From Viola odorata (taxonomy: Eukaryota > Streptophyta > Magnoliopsida > Malpighiales > Violaceae): a stretch of DNA of 64,000 nt. The DNA lies in contig OY829538.1 in NCBI GenBank assembly GCA_963691705.1, forward strand, positions 79,738,781-79,802,780, given 5' to 3'. Both the position numbers and the translations under genes were made by a program. Below, in pieces: positions 48,234 through 64,000 of the stretch. How positions within the stretch are numbered: position 1 is the stretch's first letter; every line of letters starts with the position of its first letter. The notes under the pieces were generated by a model. That model had not been told where the DNA came from and ran no database searches. It saw only the letters and a program-made list of their open reading frames with translations.

Positions 48234-48465
48234 CTCCCTCCATCTTTTATTAAATGACATTTACTGTTCCGGCACGCATTTTAATGCGCCGGATGATTTA
48301 CTATTTGACCCAAAAAAAAATTGTCTTTTTTTTCGAGCGTACGTTAATCCTTAACGTACGTCCGAGAAAAAAATCGAGAAAAAATTATTTTAAATGGTGA
48401 GTCATCCGGCTTTCTTAATATGTGTGCCCAAATAGTAAAAGACGTTTAATAAAATCTGGAGGGGG
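48234..48465. mobile_element. Stowaway-like MITE, 232 bp, second copy
   Basis: The ends CTCCCTCCA and TGGAGGGGG are flanked by TA. Interior blocks 'aaatagtaaaagacgttta' and 'gtgagtcatccggc' are shared with the MITE at 21719-21951, so both belong to one family. It is more diverged at the termini (one mismatch in the right repeat). Confidence 0.88.
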
Positions 48466-48467
48466 TA

Positions 48468-51257
48468 TGTCTTTTCAAACAACTACTACTAATACAACTT
48501 TTGACCCAAAAAACCTGTGTGCCAAACGGATCACACTTTAATAATTGATGTTACATATACATACTTATCTGTAATGATTTATCATGGCATGATGCGACTC
48601 CATAATTTGTTAATAATTGAGAATTATTCGCCGGGACTAATTCGGACGTGAACCGGTATTTAATTGCCTAAACCAATAATTCAACAAAAATAAATGTAAG
48701 AGGAATATGTGAGAAGGAACCGATAAAAGAAAAATCGTAATAATATTTATCGTAAAGTTAACTTTGTTGCTGATGAGTTAGCAATCCTAACAAAAAAAGT
48801 GTGACTCTTCTTAACAACGTTCAAATAAAAATTAGCCCTGAAAATTATGAAATTTCAGAATGTATTGATTTTTAAACGATTTTAATATTTTTAGTTTTAG
48901 TAGATGTGAAACTTCAACTCACAAATCACGATTTAATTATCTTTTTATTTTACAGTTCATAACGAGGGAGTAAGTAGATCTTATATGGAGTATAAAACTA
49001 TAAATTCATCCATGTTGATTGATTATTGGTCATAAATTCATATTGGTGGTGTCATGCTCAACCACAACAAGCACTGTGTAATCTATTATTTTGATAAGAT
49101 AGTGCAACTTGCATGTATTAATTTCTACATAATTGTTTAATTTTATTAAGTGTTTCAAGAAATGAAATTGTTGATGGAGACAAAGTTGACTCATGGAATT
49201 GGATAGGGATATGCTTGGTATTAATTATATCATATGAACTACTAGTTACTTAGTTCTCTTGCTAGATTTATAAGTAGGAGTCTAGGATCAAAGGTTTTGG
49301 GAGACATAATCACTTTCGCCTAATTTATTCTATGATCATGACTGTCATAAGTGTTGGAATTAAATGACAGTAGAATGAGTGACCAAAATAAAACACCTCT
49401 ATATGGAATGGACCTGATCCAACAATCGCATTCAAGGGTTTGGCTAAGGGCAGTCCAGGTGACTTCTACGTACGTGTCATTATTATACCCATTAAATATA
49501 TTTTTTCCTCTTTTACTAGTTTTTCTTCTTCTTATAAATCCTCAAATTGATACTACTCAGTAACATTTTAAAACTTGTAAAATGGAACAAATCACGCTGA
49601 AAATATTCTCATTCGATACTCGATAACAGGTAAACGAATTAGTCTCCTATCGAATAGAATATTAAACAAATTAAATATTATACCGACATTAGATTGCAAC
49701 TCCCTTTTTCCTTAATTAAATAGAATATTGCACTTAGCTGGATATGCATATGAAACAGCTAAGCTTTTTGTGCATTAAACTAGAGCATTATTATTATAAT
49801 TATGATGTCCAGCAAAAGAGTAGCAGTGCAACAAAATGAAAGAATTTGGCCACACGCTCGATATCATAGACCCTTCATGGCTAACCATGTCCCATCTGTA
49901 ATAATAAATACACCAAGAAGTTGTCTAGCCTTCTTGGGTGTCCTCTTCGTTCTCCTTTTCGAGTCGGAAACTGATTTCATTCAAACATTGATGAAGCTTG
50001 ATTAAAAAAAAATCTAACTCTCAACATGTATACTCAATTTAAATTAAGGACAAACGAGTCGACCATAGCCGACCTGTCTCCAAGAAAAAACTATTCCGAG
50101 GTCGGTTGTAAATGTAATTAACTATATGCATCATTTTCTTCATTAGATCTTGTCATCAATGCATTTCAAGTTACCACATCTCAAATTAAGTTAAGCAACC
50201 TTTTTAATTATTCTCATGTACTACAAGACAAAATTGCACTAAAAGACAAGGGAATGTAAATGTAGATTAAGCAGCTTAAAACATGGATTGGACGTAAATC
50301 ATGATTAGATTAAGAAACTAAACTAAATCAGAGAAACACATGTACACATGCATGCACACGCACACCACGCACCCCACCCCTCCTCCTCTGCTGTTTGCAT
50401 TCAAACACAAAAGACATAGCTTGCCTTGATCCAAATACTTCAATCTGTGTGTACTAAATTGGATTCTATCCATCTACTTGTTAAATAAAACATGCTAAAT
50501 ATTAGAAAAGACATTGCAGCCGACTTCAACAGATTAATTAGCACAGATTCAAAGAACTAATTGTCTGAATGTACGGATAGTCTCACTTGACAGGTGCATT
50601 TTCCTTCTTTATATGGGACAGTGGGACTCTGACTCGAGTCCTTACTAGCGTTTTGCCACCCGCTGACAACTATATGTGTATTTTAATAAAGAGGAACTTT
50701 ACTTTCACTCCGAGCACAGAGCTAGAGTGAGATTCAAACTCGAATTCTTTTTTTTTCCCGAGACTATCCGGTAATTGGGTCATCATATTAGGTGCCGACT
50801 ACTCCATATTCTAGCCGGGCAAGACCCCGAAAGGTGGTAAATAAAGCTCCCTTACAAGTTTTAACACAGCCGCATACTTCGGGCTCGAATTTGAGACCTT
50901 TAGTTAAGCTAGAACAACTTCCTACCAGTTGATCTACATACTTATGAGCTCGAACTTGAATCCCTAATGCTAGCTTATGCAGATATTATGTAGGGGCAGG
51001 AGTGTCCAGCGTGGTTCGGGATTTTTGTGTAAAAATGTAAACCATGGACTAAAAATAAAGCAGAACTTTCATATAAAAAAAACTAGGGAACGGGAGAGGA
51101 GCAATTTATTTTCATTGATAATGTTATTTCATTAATTGTCATAAATACTAAAATATAACAAAATTAAATCCAGATTGAAATGAGAGTGACATTTAATGCA
51201 GACAAGAAAGGGCAATGCTTACTTATTTCAGAGGGTCATGGAAAATGCTCAATGTAG
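48468..51257. other. Intergenic, no gene seen
   Basis: AT-rich. The stretch at about 50580-51010 has the look of an old dispersed repeat ('gctcgaatttgagacctttagtt', 'cctaccagttgatctac'), but its termini and class could not be determined. Confidence 0.45.
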
Positions 51258-56026
<4,769 letters not shown>

Positions 56027-56109
56027 CGATAAAAGAAAGAAATAACCAGTGGTCGGTAGACAGTCAACTAATTAAATGTTTCTTTCTGACACGGTTTTGT
56101 TTTATCCAA

Positions 56110-56135
56110 TTTGAATTTCAGTATCAGAATAGTAG
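56110..56135. repeat. 26-bp direct repeat, copy upstream of OAT
   Basis: Partner of 54363-54388. It lies 84 bases before the OAT ATG, probably in the leader or core promoter. Confidence 0.85.
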
Positions 56136-57019
56136 TAGTAAGTAGTACTAATCTTTAATGTTATAACAACGAGTTTAGATCTGGAGTGACACAAAGTCTC
56201 AAAGCATTATCCTCTGATGACTGATCACTGACTCATCTTATCACTGACCATATCGTTCGTAAGAAAATTTAGAACAGACAAGCCATCTCTTGTAAAAATC
56301 CGAATTTCGCCTCTCAGATTTCACTTCAGATGAGGGAAAACTTGCTTAATCGGGGACAATTTTGTAATTGAAAGTCCATTGTCGTAAGAGATTTCTCTTT
56401 GTCGATTCGTTAGCAAACCGGTGCTTCATTGGATAATGGCTTTAGTGACTTTGGTCTTGGAACTAAGTCAGCATACCATTTAGGTTAATATTGTTGTTTT
56501 CATCTTACAGACCATTATACACTTGGATTTTGCCTAAATATAATCTTGGTGGTGGGAAGAACATGTTTTAATTTCATGGAGCATTTCTGTGGCATTACAT
56601 TAAGAGAAATCTCGTTTAAAACACTAAAGGGAACAACCCTTCTAGTTGTGATTTGCTCCATTTCTCAAGTCTCAATATCGGAATCCAAGTTAAACGTAGT
56701 AGAGTACAAAACAACTGTATATGATGTTAGTTTTATGGTCGAATTCAAGTTGAGATGCAGCATCGATATCATCTTGCTGAGAGTCAATATCATGTGAAGC
56801 TTCTTTGTCTTTTCAGTAATAAAGCAAACATAATCAAGCATACACAGAAAAGCAGAAGAGTAAAGGTAGAGCTTATCCACACAAATACTTCAGTTACCAA
56901 ACCATACAAAGTACAGCTTCTTGCCACAAAAATGAAATTGTAGCTCACTAATCAAAGCATTTAGCATATAATCACAGTATAAATCTTCTACAACAATGTT
57001 TATGATGTAAAAGTGTCTG

Positions 57020-57153
57020 CTAATGAATACATACTATCTTAAACACAACAAAATTCAGGCGAAATATACATCTTCCTACGCTTGAGCTAATGAATACATA
57101 AAACTACCTCAACACAACAAAATTCAGGCAAAATATAGATCTTCCTACACTAT
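57020..57153. repeat. 67-bp tandem duplication
   Basis: Two copies with period 67, both starting ctaatgaatacat and sharing 'cacaacaaaattcaggc' and 'atcttcctac', with a few substitutions. Confidence 0.85.
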
Positions 57154-58927
57154 ACTAATACTTTCTTTTAGTGTCTAATCAATGGCTTACAAGACCTATA
57201 ATAATGACAGCAGAATATCTACGAAATGCTAACCCGATAGGTTGTTACCGATCAACCACTTTGAAGGCACCAATTTAAATCTTACAAAAGAGAGAAAGAA
57301 AGAGGAGGAAAGAGAGATTCCTATGCAACAGAAGTACTAATCAGATATGAGGAAAGGGGAAATAGATTTAAACGATCCTACTTCCGACATACTGTCTCAT
57401 CAACGTAGGCTTGGTTGCCAATCCTAAAAGCAAAGAACTGCAACTGATATTTGACCTAGGGCTTATACATCATGTATAAGGGAATGTTGACAAGAAATTG
57501 AAAATGATTCAGTATAATCATATAAAATAAGAGGTTTAAATAAGAGCTAAGGCAATCAGACATTAGACACTTTCGACTAATAAACAACCGTGCTTGGATT
57601 GCATTTTCAGAAAGCGGGAATAGATGCTGCTGTCTAACATGTTTGATGAATCATTAAGAAACAAGAAGTATCAAATCCTAGACGGAAAGCACAATGCATT
57701 GAAAATCGTGCTTCGCTGTAGATTTTCAAGCTAAAGGCTTAGAATAGAATCAGTTGATAAGCAACCATGATTGCTAGGAAGGAAAATAAACGACAGAAAG
57801 GGATAAGCTACAGATCATACTGACGCAGCATCAAACTAGACAGTTACTAGAGATGACGCGGACTTTTATAGTCAGGAGTGGAAACATTGTATGAACAATG
57901 TCCTCAACACTTCAAATGAGAAGTGAATTCTGCAAGGCACTTTTGGCGAAATAGGAGCTATTGCCAAAATGAAGCAAGCATTTATGCTAGGACACAGGGC
58001 AAGTACACATGAGGTCCAGCATGGAGTCAGGATAACCACATTAACAGAGGGATTATTTTTACTTTGAGGTATAAGAATTAAGAAAACACGAGAAAACCAG
58101 CTATCCCCTCTCTGAAGTCACACCATTAATGGTAAACTGAATTTAGGATATCGAAGCTGATTGGCCAAAGGACAAAACTCAAAGTTGTTTCATATGACCA
58201 GCAAATATGAATTATGCTAATTGTATCAAGCAATGGCTAAGAAGCATCTTCACATCGTTAATATTCAGGTAGACACTAAAATGAGAGGAAATTTTGATAT
58301 ATAGAGGCAAGTTATATCAAGAAAAACCCAGAATTGCTGTTGATATATAGCAATTTAAGGAATAAAGCTCTGCAATGATTTTTGTTTTTCTCATAGACAG
58401 GAAGAAGAATGAACTGCCCCAAAACTTTGCGTCAAGGATAGAAAGGATACCTCTATCAAGAACTATAGAGAAAGAGATCATATGGGCAGCAAATAGTGCA
58501 CATACATCATCAGTTTGGCAATGTGGTTATTGAACAAACTTCCTGGCGCAATAATAAAGTTAGAGTATAACAACACTCGTAATAAGCCGGACTCCACACA
58601 ACTAATTGATAAGATCTGATAAAAAAAATGGTAGGAAAGAACCTAAAACGTTCTAAGATTGGTAGTATGAGGAACAGATAAACCCACAGTATCAGAAACC
58701 TATTTTTGAGTTTATTGAAACAGTAGCAGATCTCCCGATATGATCTTGATAGGCAGATGTCATGGGATGAGTAGATGTGAGGAAACGGGAAGAATCCAGT
58801 TGTAGTAGTAGAAGCCTAAAAAATAAGCCCTCTCCAGATGAAGCCTAAAGAAACTAAAGAAATATTTGAGGAAGAGAATGCCAAAGATTTAATTATCACC
58901 TTCAAATATCTAAAGCACTCCCAGTAC

Positions 58928-61900
58928 TTATGAGGCCATAATAAATGCCTGGATCAAGTTTTCTGCAGTACGCTTCTGCTCGGGCGTGCCAGATATCAGG
59001 GCAATACGATCACCCCTTGCAGATTTGGCATCAGATACCTCTATCATTGCTCCTGATATCTGAAGAGAAAAAAAGAAAAAAGGAGGACTCAATTCCGGTG
59101 AGTGGATTCCACAATACTCAAAACACAACTAATGTTGCTGCTAAGAGTTAGGTCAGAACAACATTGAATAATTATTTAAAATTTGTACTTTCAAGTAAAA
59201 AACAGATGACCCCCCAAATAATCTAATGAGGATATAACTATCACAAGGGGCACCTCATTTGATCTGCATAAATTCCTGTCATCCTAGATATGTGCCAGGC
59301 ACGAAAACTTTAGCATCTTTTTGGCATTGTTGTCTTGAAATCATACAGTACTCTTGGGGGAAAGAACCTCCCACCCTTTCTCCAGAATTAGCTTTTAACA
59401 TTTGTAGGATGAACAAATGGTCTTTCATGAAATAACACACAATCTTATTGTGAAACACTTTAGTTGCACTAGGGTGGCACAAAAAAGAGTCTTCTTAAAT
59501 ATTACCAAGACTACCAAGAGGAGAAAACATTTTAGTTGCAGAAAGACAACACAAAGGAGAAAATCCCACAAAAAGGATCAAAGACTACAAAGAGGTGGAG
59601 GATTTTATCAATAATCCCAATTCCACGTCCAATAAATTCACTGTCATAAACTTTAGACCACACTCTTCCACCATCTCATGTATCATCAACTTGTTGCCCA
59701 AGGGGCTTCATCAAAACAAAACTAATTAAGGTAGACTAATTGTTTGCTGCACCAGTCCTGACAAATATAGCTATGAAAACAAAAAGTCTTGGCATACCTC
59801 TACATGTACTGTAATCTGCCCCCTAATGTAAGTCACAGAATGTACAACAAAGACTATTTATACCTTTTGTTCAAATACAAGGAGTTAACAAAGATTCATG
59901 GGGAAAAGAGATGTAGGATGACAAACCTGCCGAATGTTTGCTAAATTTGCTCCTCCTTTCCCCAACACTTTACTCACTGCATTAGCAGGCACCAACATCT
60001 CAAGAGTTGAGGGTGGGGGCAATCTGTAGCATAACAGAAATAAGAAACAACATAAGCTAAAGGTAATAACACTCAGCCAAGAAAGAGTACTAACCTGCCA
60101 TACAGCTTAGATGAGGAATATGAGGACATGGAATGGTAGCCATTGTCCCCCATCTAACAAGAAACCAAAAAAAATAGTTATATCAATGGTATCTGGCAGG
60201 GGAAGAAATCAAATGAAAACTACGCAAAAGGTAAAACATACAGAGACTTCGTCGTAGCTTTAAAATAATTATCACAGAAGGTGAAATAATAAATTGTAGG
60301 AGATAAAAAATACGCATAAAAAGGTGACCTACCGCTAATGGCCCATACCCATAGAGGCTGTTAGATGAAATAAGGCCCAAGCCACCTCCAGTTTCCATCC
60401 TCTGCTCATAACCCAATGGAGCAACTGGAGGACCAGAAGGTAAAAGAGGAGGCATGGAAATACCAGGGCCAACTGGGTACATAGGATCGGCACCAACAGA
60501 AGTACTATGAGCACCATCAGTTTCCTTTAAAGTATCAGCTCTGAGCCTTAAAACAATCTGAACAAGTGCATCTCTCACATTACTAACTTCGCCAACCACC
60601 TATTGAGTACAAGGTAATGTCAGCCAGAAACATTTGTACAGATTAGAAGAATATGTACAAAAATTACTAGATTATTTTATTATTATTATGAGTAATAAGT
60701 TTCAAAAACTGGACCTCAACAAGTTCGTCACTGCCATCTGCACACTTGGGCTTCTCCCCTTTAGATATACGAATATCAGCTCTGGTTCTCTTCCGGATTT
60801 CACTTATAATAGAACCACTTTTCCCTATGATGCACCCGATAACTTTAGATGGAACAAGGAGTCGAATGCCAACAGTCTCATCATCTTCATCATTAATCTT
60901 CCCTTGTAGCAAGAGAACAGCTTCGACTGCCATGGATTTCAAATCATCGGGTGACTGAAAACAGTAGACACACACATATTAGGAAGCAGCAAGACTTGTG
61001 AGAGGATACAAAAATGCTTCAGAAAAGCACTGCTTGCTATTTTTTTCTATAAACGTGGTGTTTAAGGGAAAACTTTGGGTTTGTTTTATTAACTGAATGG
61101 TAGAGCAAACTATATTTACTGGAGAAGAAGCAGAAGAATATTACTTTTATCTTTCCCAATTACATATAATATCACTAGTACTGAAGTCCCACACAATCCG
61201 AAAAACAAATGCAGTCAGCATTCCCAATTCAAATGAAGACTTGGTTGAGCTCAGTTGGGCTACAATGAAACAAAATCCAAGTGACGAATATCTCTAACAA
61301 CACCATTCTATAAACAAGCAAGAGAAAAGAGATGGCACCTCTGTTGCAGTGACTGTAATGATACACTCATTACGGTCAGCCTTGGTATCATCAACATCAA
61401 CACGTGCACCAGTAGCCTGCCTTATGTTTTTAATGGTACCCCCTCCCTTGCCAATAACACGCCCAATCTTGTCAAAGGGGCACAGCACGCGTATGATTAA
61501 CTCCTCAGATTGGGAGGCACTGCTAAAATTAGGAAGTACAGGGAGGTTGGATGAATAAACAGGCCACGAACTCCCTGTATCGCCATAAGCCTGAAGCTCT
61601 GGTACATGTGTAGCGCCCAAGATAGATGGAACAGATCTAGATGGGACAAGGGGATCTGCATTTGGATATAATCCACTTGGTGGATAAATAGGGACATCAG
61701 ATGGTATGATGATGCTTGGAAGACCTTCTGGAACAGTTGTATCGAGTGGAATATCTTCTTTAGGAGTGAATTTATACATGATTGCAGAGACTGCAAACAA
61801 TGCCTTCTTTACTGCTTCTGGTTCACCATTTATCTATTCACAACGAAAAGTTAACAGTCAAATCAAACGAAACCAACCTCAGGGAACAAATACCACAATG

Positions 61901-62780
61901 AAGCTCATGGGGATGCATTGTGCATCCCAAATACATTGAGACATGAATCAACATATCAAACAAGTTTCAGTAAAGGGTGGCATAAACTAATAAAGAAAAT
62001 GAAGGTATGTGGTCCAGCAAAATGGATGGTCCTTCATATATTAATACCAAATGCTCATGATCAGAAATAAATATACGACTCTCGAGATAGGTATCATAAA
62101 AGCAACAGTAGGCAACTGACTAGTACTCTGGGTATCAGATCCAATTTAACTAAGAGAACCATGAGCGATAGAAGATTGTACTGTACACTAACCATAAGAA
62201 AGTTATCAAAGTCCATGGCACACGAGTGAGTTGGATCAGAGGCATCCTTTGAAATAATTTTAATGTTCGTCTTTGTCTTGCTTCTCAATTTCTTAATAGT
62301 CATCCCAGATTTTCCAATAATATTTGCAGACTGGCTAGACGGGACAAGAATTTGGCACTCCTCCTTATCTCTCCATTTCTTGTCAGTTTCCCCAATAGAT
62401 GAAACGGCATTAGAAATTGCAGCATGAACTTTAAGAAGAGCATCCTGTGCAGCACACAAAGGCTCATTATCATTGAACTCATCATCAACCTCAACAATGC
62501 CCTTCTCCCTAACATAGCAATAGATAGTTATAATCCTATCCTTAGCACCCGGAAATGGATCGACCACCTTAACCTTAGCCCTCGTCTCCTGCCTTATCGA
62601 GTTTATAATTTTCCCACTTTTACCAATCACACTCCCTATAACCCCATCTGGACACAGTATCCTGTAAACAACCAATTCATCCTTACTCTTTTCATCATTC
62701 TCATTTGCCCTTCTCTTCTGATTCCTATAGTCCCCATCATAATCTCTATGGAACCGGGACCGCTTCCCATTCTCCCCCAT
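58928..62780 (-). CDS. RNA-binding protein with five KH domains (At5g46190/At4g18375 type)
   Basis: Coding exons on the minus strand: 62193-62780, 61339-61833, 60715-60954, 60333-60599, 60095-60153, 59927-60023, 58928-59059. They give 625 residues. Five KH loops are visible: GKSG at 53-56, GKSG at 156-159, GKGG at 324-327, GKSG at 405-408 and GKGG at 571-574. Each is preceded by a hydrophobic strand such as VYRILCPDGVIGSVI or RLLVPSKVIGCII. The N-terminus (HRDYDGDYRNQKRRANENDE) is basic. A Pro/Ser-rich linker separates KH2 from KH3 and a Gly/Pro-rich one separates KH4 from KH5. The family binds single-stranded RNA in the nucleus and is related to HEN4. The third exon ends at a weak donor, gag|GTCCAG. 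An ATG 36 bases upstream of the chosen one would lie in intron sequence. Confidence 0.92.
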
Positions 62781-63200
62781 GTTAATAAAGAACAATTGAG
62801 ACCTGAAACACAACACTGGTCAATTAAAAGCAGAATACAACAAGTTTGAACAATCAGAACCCACAAGAGCTTAACAAGCACATGAACAGAAGATAGAAAA
62901 AGAACTCTGCAACTTAACGAAACAACACTGTGAATAAAATTGAGATGCCACAACCATCATAAAATCGCTACCCAAAACAAGAAAAACAAAAACCTGCATT
63001 TTACCACTGAATTCTTATTTTAAAGCTGAAACAAGAATTACGAACAAAACCCAGTTGAGATTGATGGTCAAAATAAGATAAATGAGTTTGATTGGGGCAT
63101 TAAAGATTGTACCTTTGTGAATGAAACGCAAAACCCTAGAGAGAAACAGATGAAGCTGGATATGCCTGGGCTTTGTTCGTTAGTGAGGGTCTGTTGTCAA
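62781..63200 (-). promoter_or_regulatory. Spliced 5' leader of the KH gene
   Basis: On the minus strand an acceptor gtttcag lies about 23 bases before the ATG (exon resumes at about 62803). A donor cacaaag|gtacaa (exon end 63113) bounds a leader exon extending to about 63200. The leader intron is about 310 bp. Confidence 0.55.
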
Positions 63201-63368
63201 CAGATTCCTAGTTGGTAGTAGCAAGCAAGGTCGTCAATCCTGCTGCCTCTCTCTACATGGCTATTATTTATTATTAATAATTATTATTATACTCCATATA
63301 TAATTTCTTTTTAACCGAGGAGGAGTGACTTATTATTCTTTTTAAAAATATAAATAAGAATATATGAC

Positions 63369-63780
63369 TCATAAACTCGAATTATGATCATGATCCAAAA
63401 AAAACTCTATATAAAAATGTAGCTAGTAAACTCGAACTATGATCTAAAAATAACTTCAAATAACATTATAATAATATATCTAGTAAACTTAAACTAAGAT
63501 CTAAAAATAACTTCTAATAATATCATACTGATATAAATAATAAATTTGAACCGTGATCGATAAGTATTAAAAAATGACTTATTGATAAAAAAAAATCAAA
63601 AACAACTTATTATATATCTTACCAAAAATTGACTTTATTATATTATATATCTCGCCAAAAGTGTAGTGATCAAGAAATAATAACTTCAAATAAGAATATA
63701 ATTAGTAAACTCAAACTATAATCTATAAAAGAAAACTCAAACTTTGATCAAGAAGTATCTTTGAAAATAATTTATTATAC
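63369..63780. repeat. Degenerate tandem repeat of about 57 bp
   Basis: Motifs like 'agtaaactcgaactatgatc' recur at about 63369, 63425, 63482 and 63539, and again near 63703, with 'taaaaataacttcaaataa' following. The copies are heavily diverged. 63200-64000 otherwise holds only AT-rich DNA. Confidence 0.65.
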
Positions 63781-64000
63781 ATCTTGCCAAAAATGGGCTT
63801 AGAATCAATTTGTTATATATCTTGCAAAAATGGAATGAATTATTATAAGCATGTAAAATAATTTAATATACAAAAATCTCATGCATGCAAAGTGCATTGA
63901 TATTCTCTTTATTTGGAATGCATTAAAATAGATTTCTATTAAAGAAAAAAACTAAATGCTTGTTTAAGAAATAGGAGATTTTGTAATGCTCGTATTTCAC

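Larger units (their letters stand above)
56027..58927. other. Spacer between OAT and the KH gene
   Basis: Holds the OAT promoter (near 56030-56450) and the 3' UTR of the KH gene. No TATA box is obvious upstream of OAT. Open frames here are under 85 codons and have no domain. A long unrecognised non-coding stretch from about 57300 to 58900 could include more KH 3'-UTR exons. Confidence 0.45.

Noticed and set aside
50580..51010. Possible dispersed repeat or SINE
   Set aside because: No promoter boxes, tail or target duplication could be defined, so it is not called as an element.

Overview
The window is nuclear DNA of a flowering plant, a eudicot. The genes carry GT-AG introns, the non-coding DNA is AT-rich and full of plant-type transposons, and every recognisable protein has its closest match, as far as I can recall, among Arabidopsis-type eudicot proteins. 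I cannot name the species.

Layout. 1-2652 is the 3' end of a Ty3/gypsy-type LTR retrotransposon, followed at 2727-3909 by a non-autonomous hAT element with exact ends. 4402-9461 is a five-unit tandem array of a broken receptor-like kinase. In every unit an inverted copy of the kinase gene's own 3' end is fused to the kinase C-lobe. 13756-16860 (+) is an inositol transporter (INT2 type). 17385-18438 (-) is a mitochondrial ribosomal protein uL14m (HUELLENLOS type). 26674-28167 (+) is a CIN-type TCP transcription factor (TCP24/TCP2 type) with a miR319 site, set in long gene-free flanks. 38538-39764 (-) is an F-box protein like At5g46170/At1g30200. 40659-40994 is a Mutator-like MITE. 42227 to about 46921 is a reverse-oriented LTR split by an intact hAT transposon (43589-46739) that encodes a 781-residue transposase. 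51258-56026 (-) is ornithine delta-aminotransferase in ten exons. 58928-62780 (-) is a protein with five KH domains. Two Stowaway-like MITEs lie at 21719-21951 and 48234-48465.

How the genes relate. They do not form one pathway, but their order is informative. From memory of the Arabidopsis map, INT2, TCP24 and the F-box gene are neighbours at At1g30200-At1g30220, while HLP, an F-box gene, delta-OAT and a KH gene are neighbours at At5g46160-At5g46190. The window appears to hold both sets in one interval, as expected of an ancestral block that was duplicated and fractionated in the Arabidopsis lineage.

The most unusual structure is the kinase fold-back array. The five copies share an altered APE motif, lack the N-lobe and catalytic loop, and each carries an antisense segment of the gene's own tail. 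The last copy still has the native C-terminus, so a sense transcript of it would form a long hairpin. Exon boundaries were placed by eye from splice sites and reading frame.
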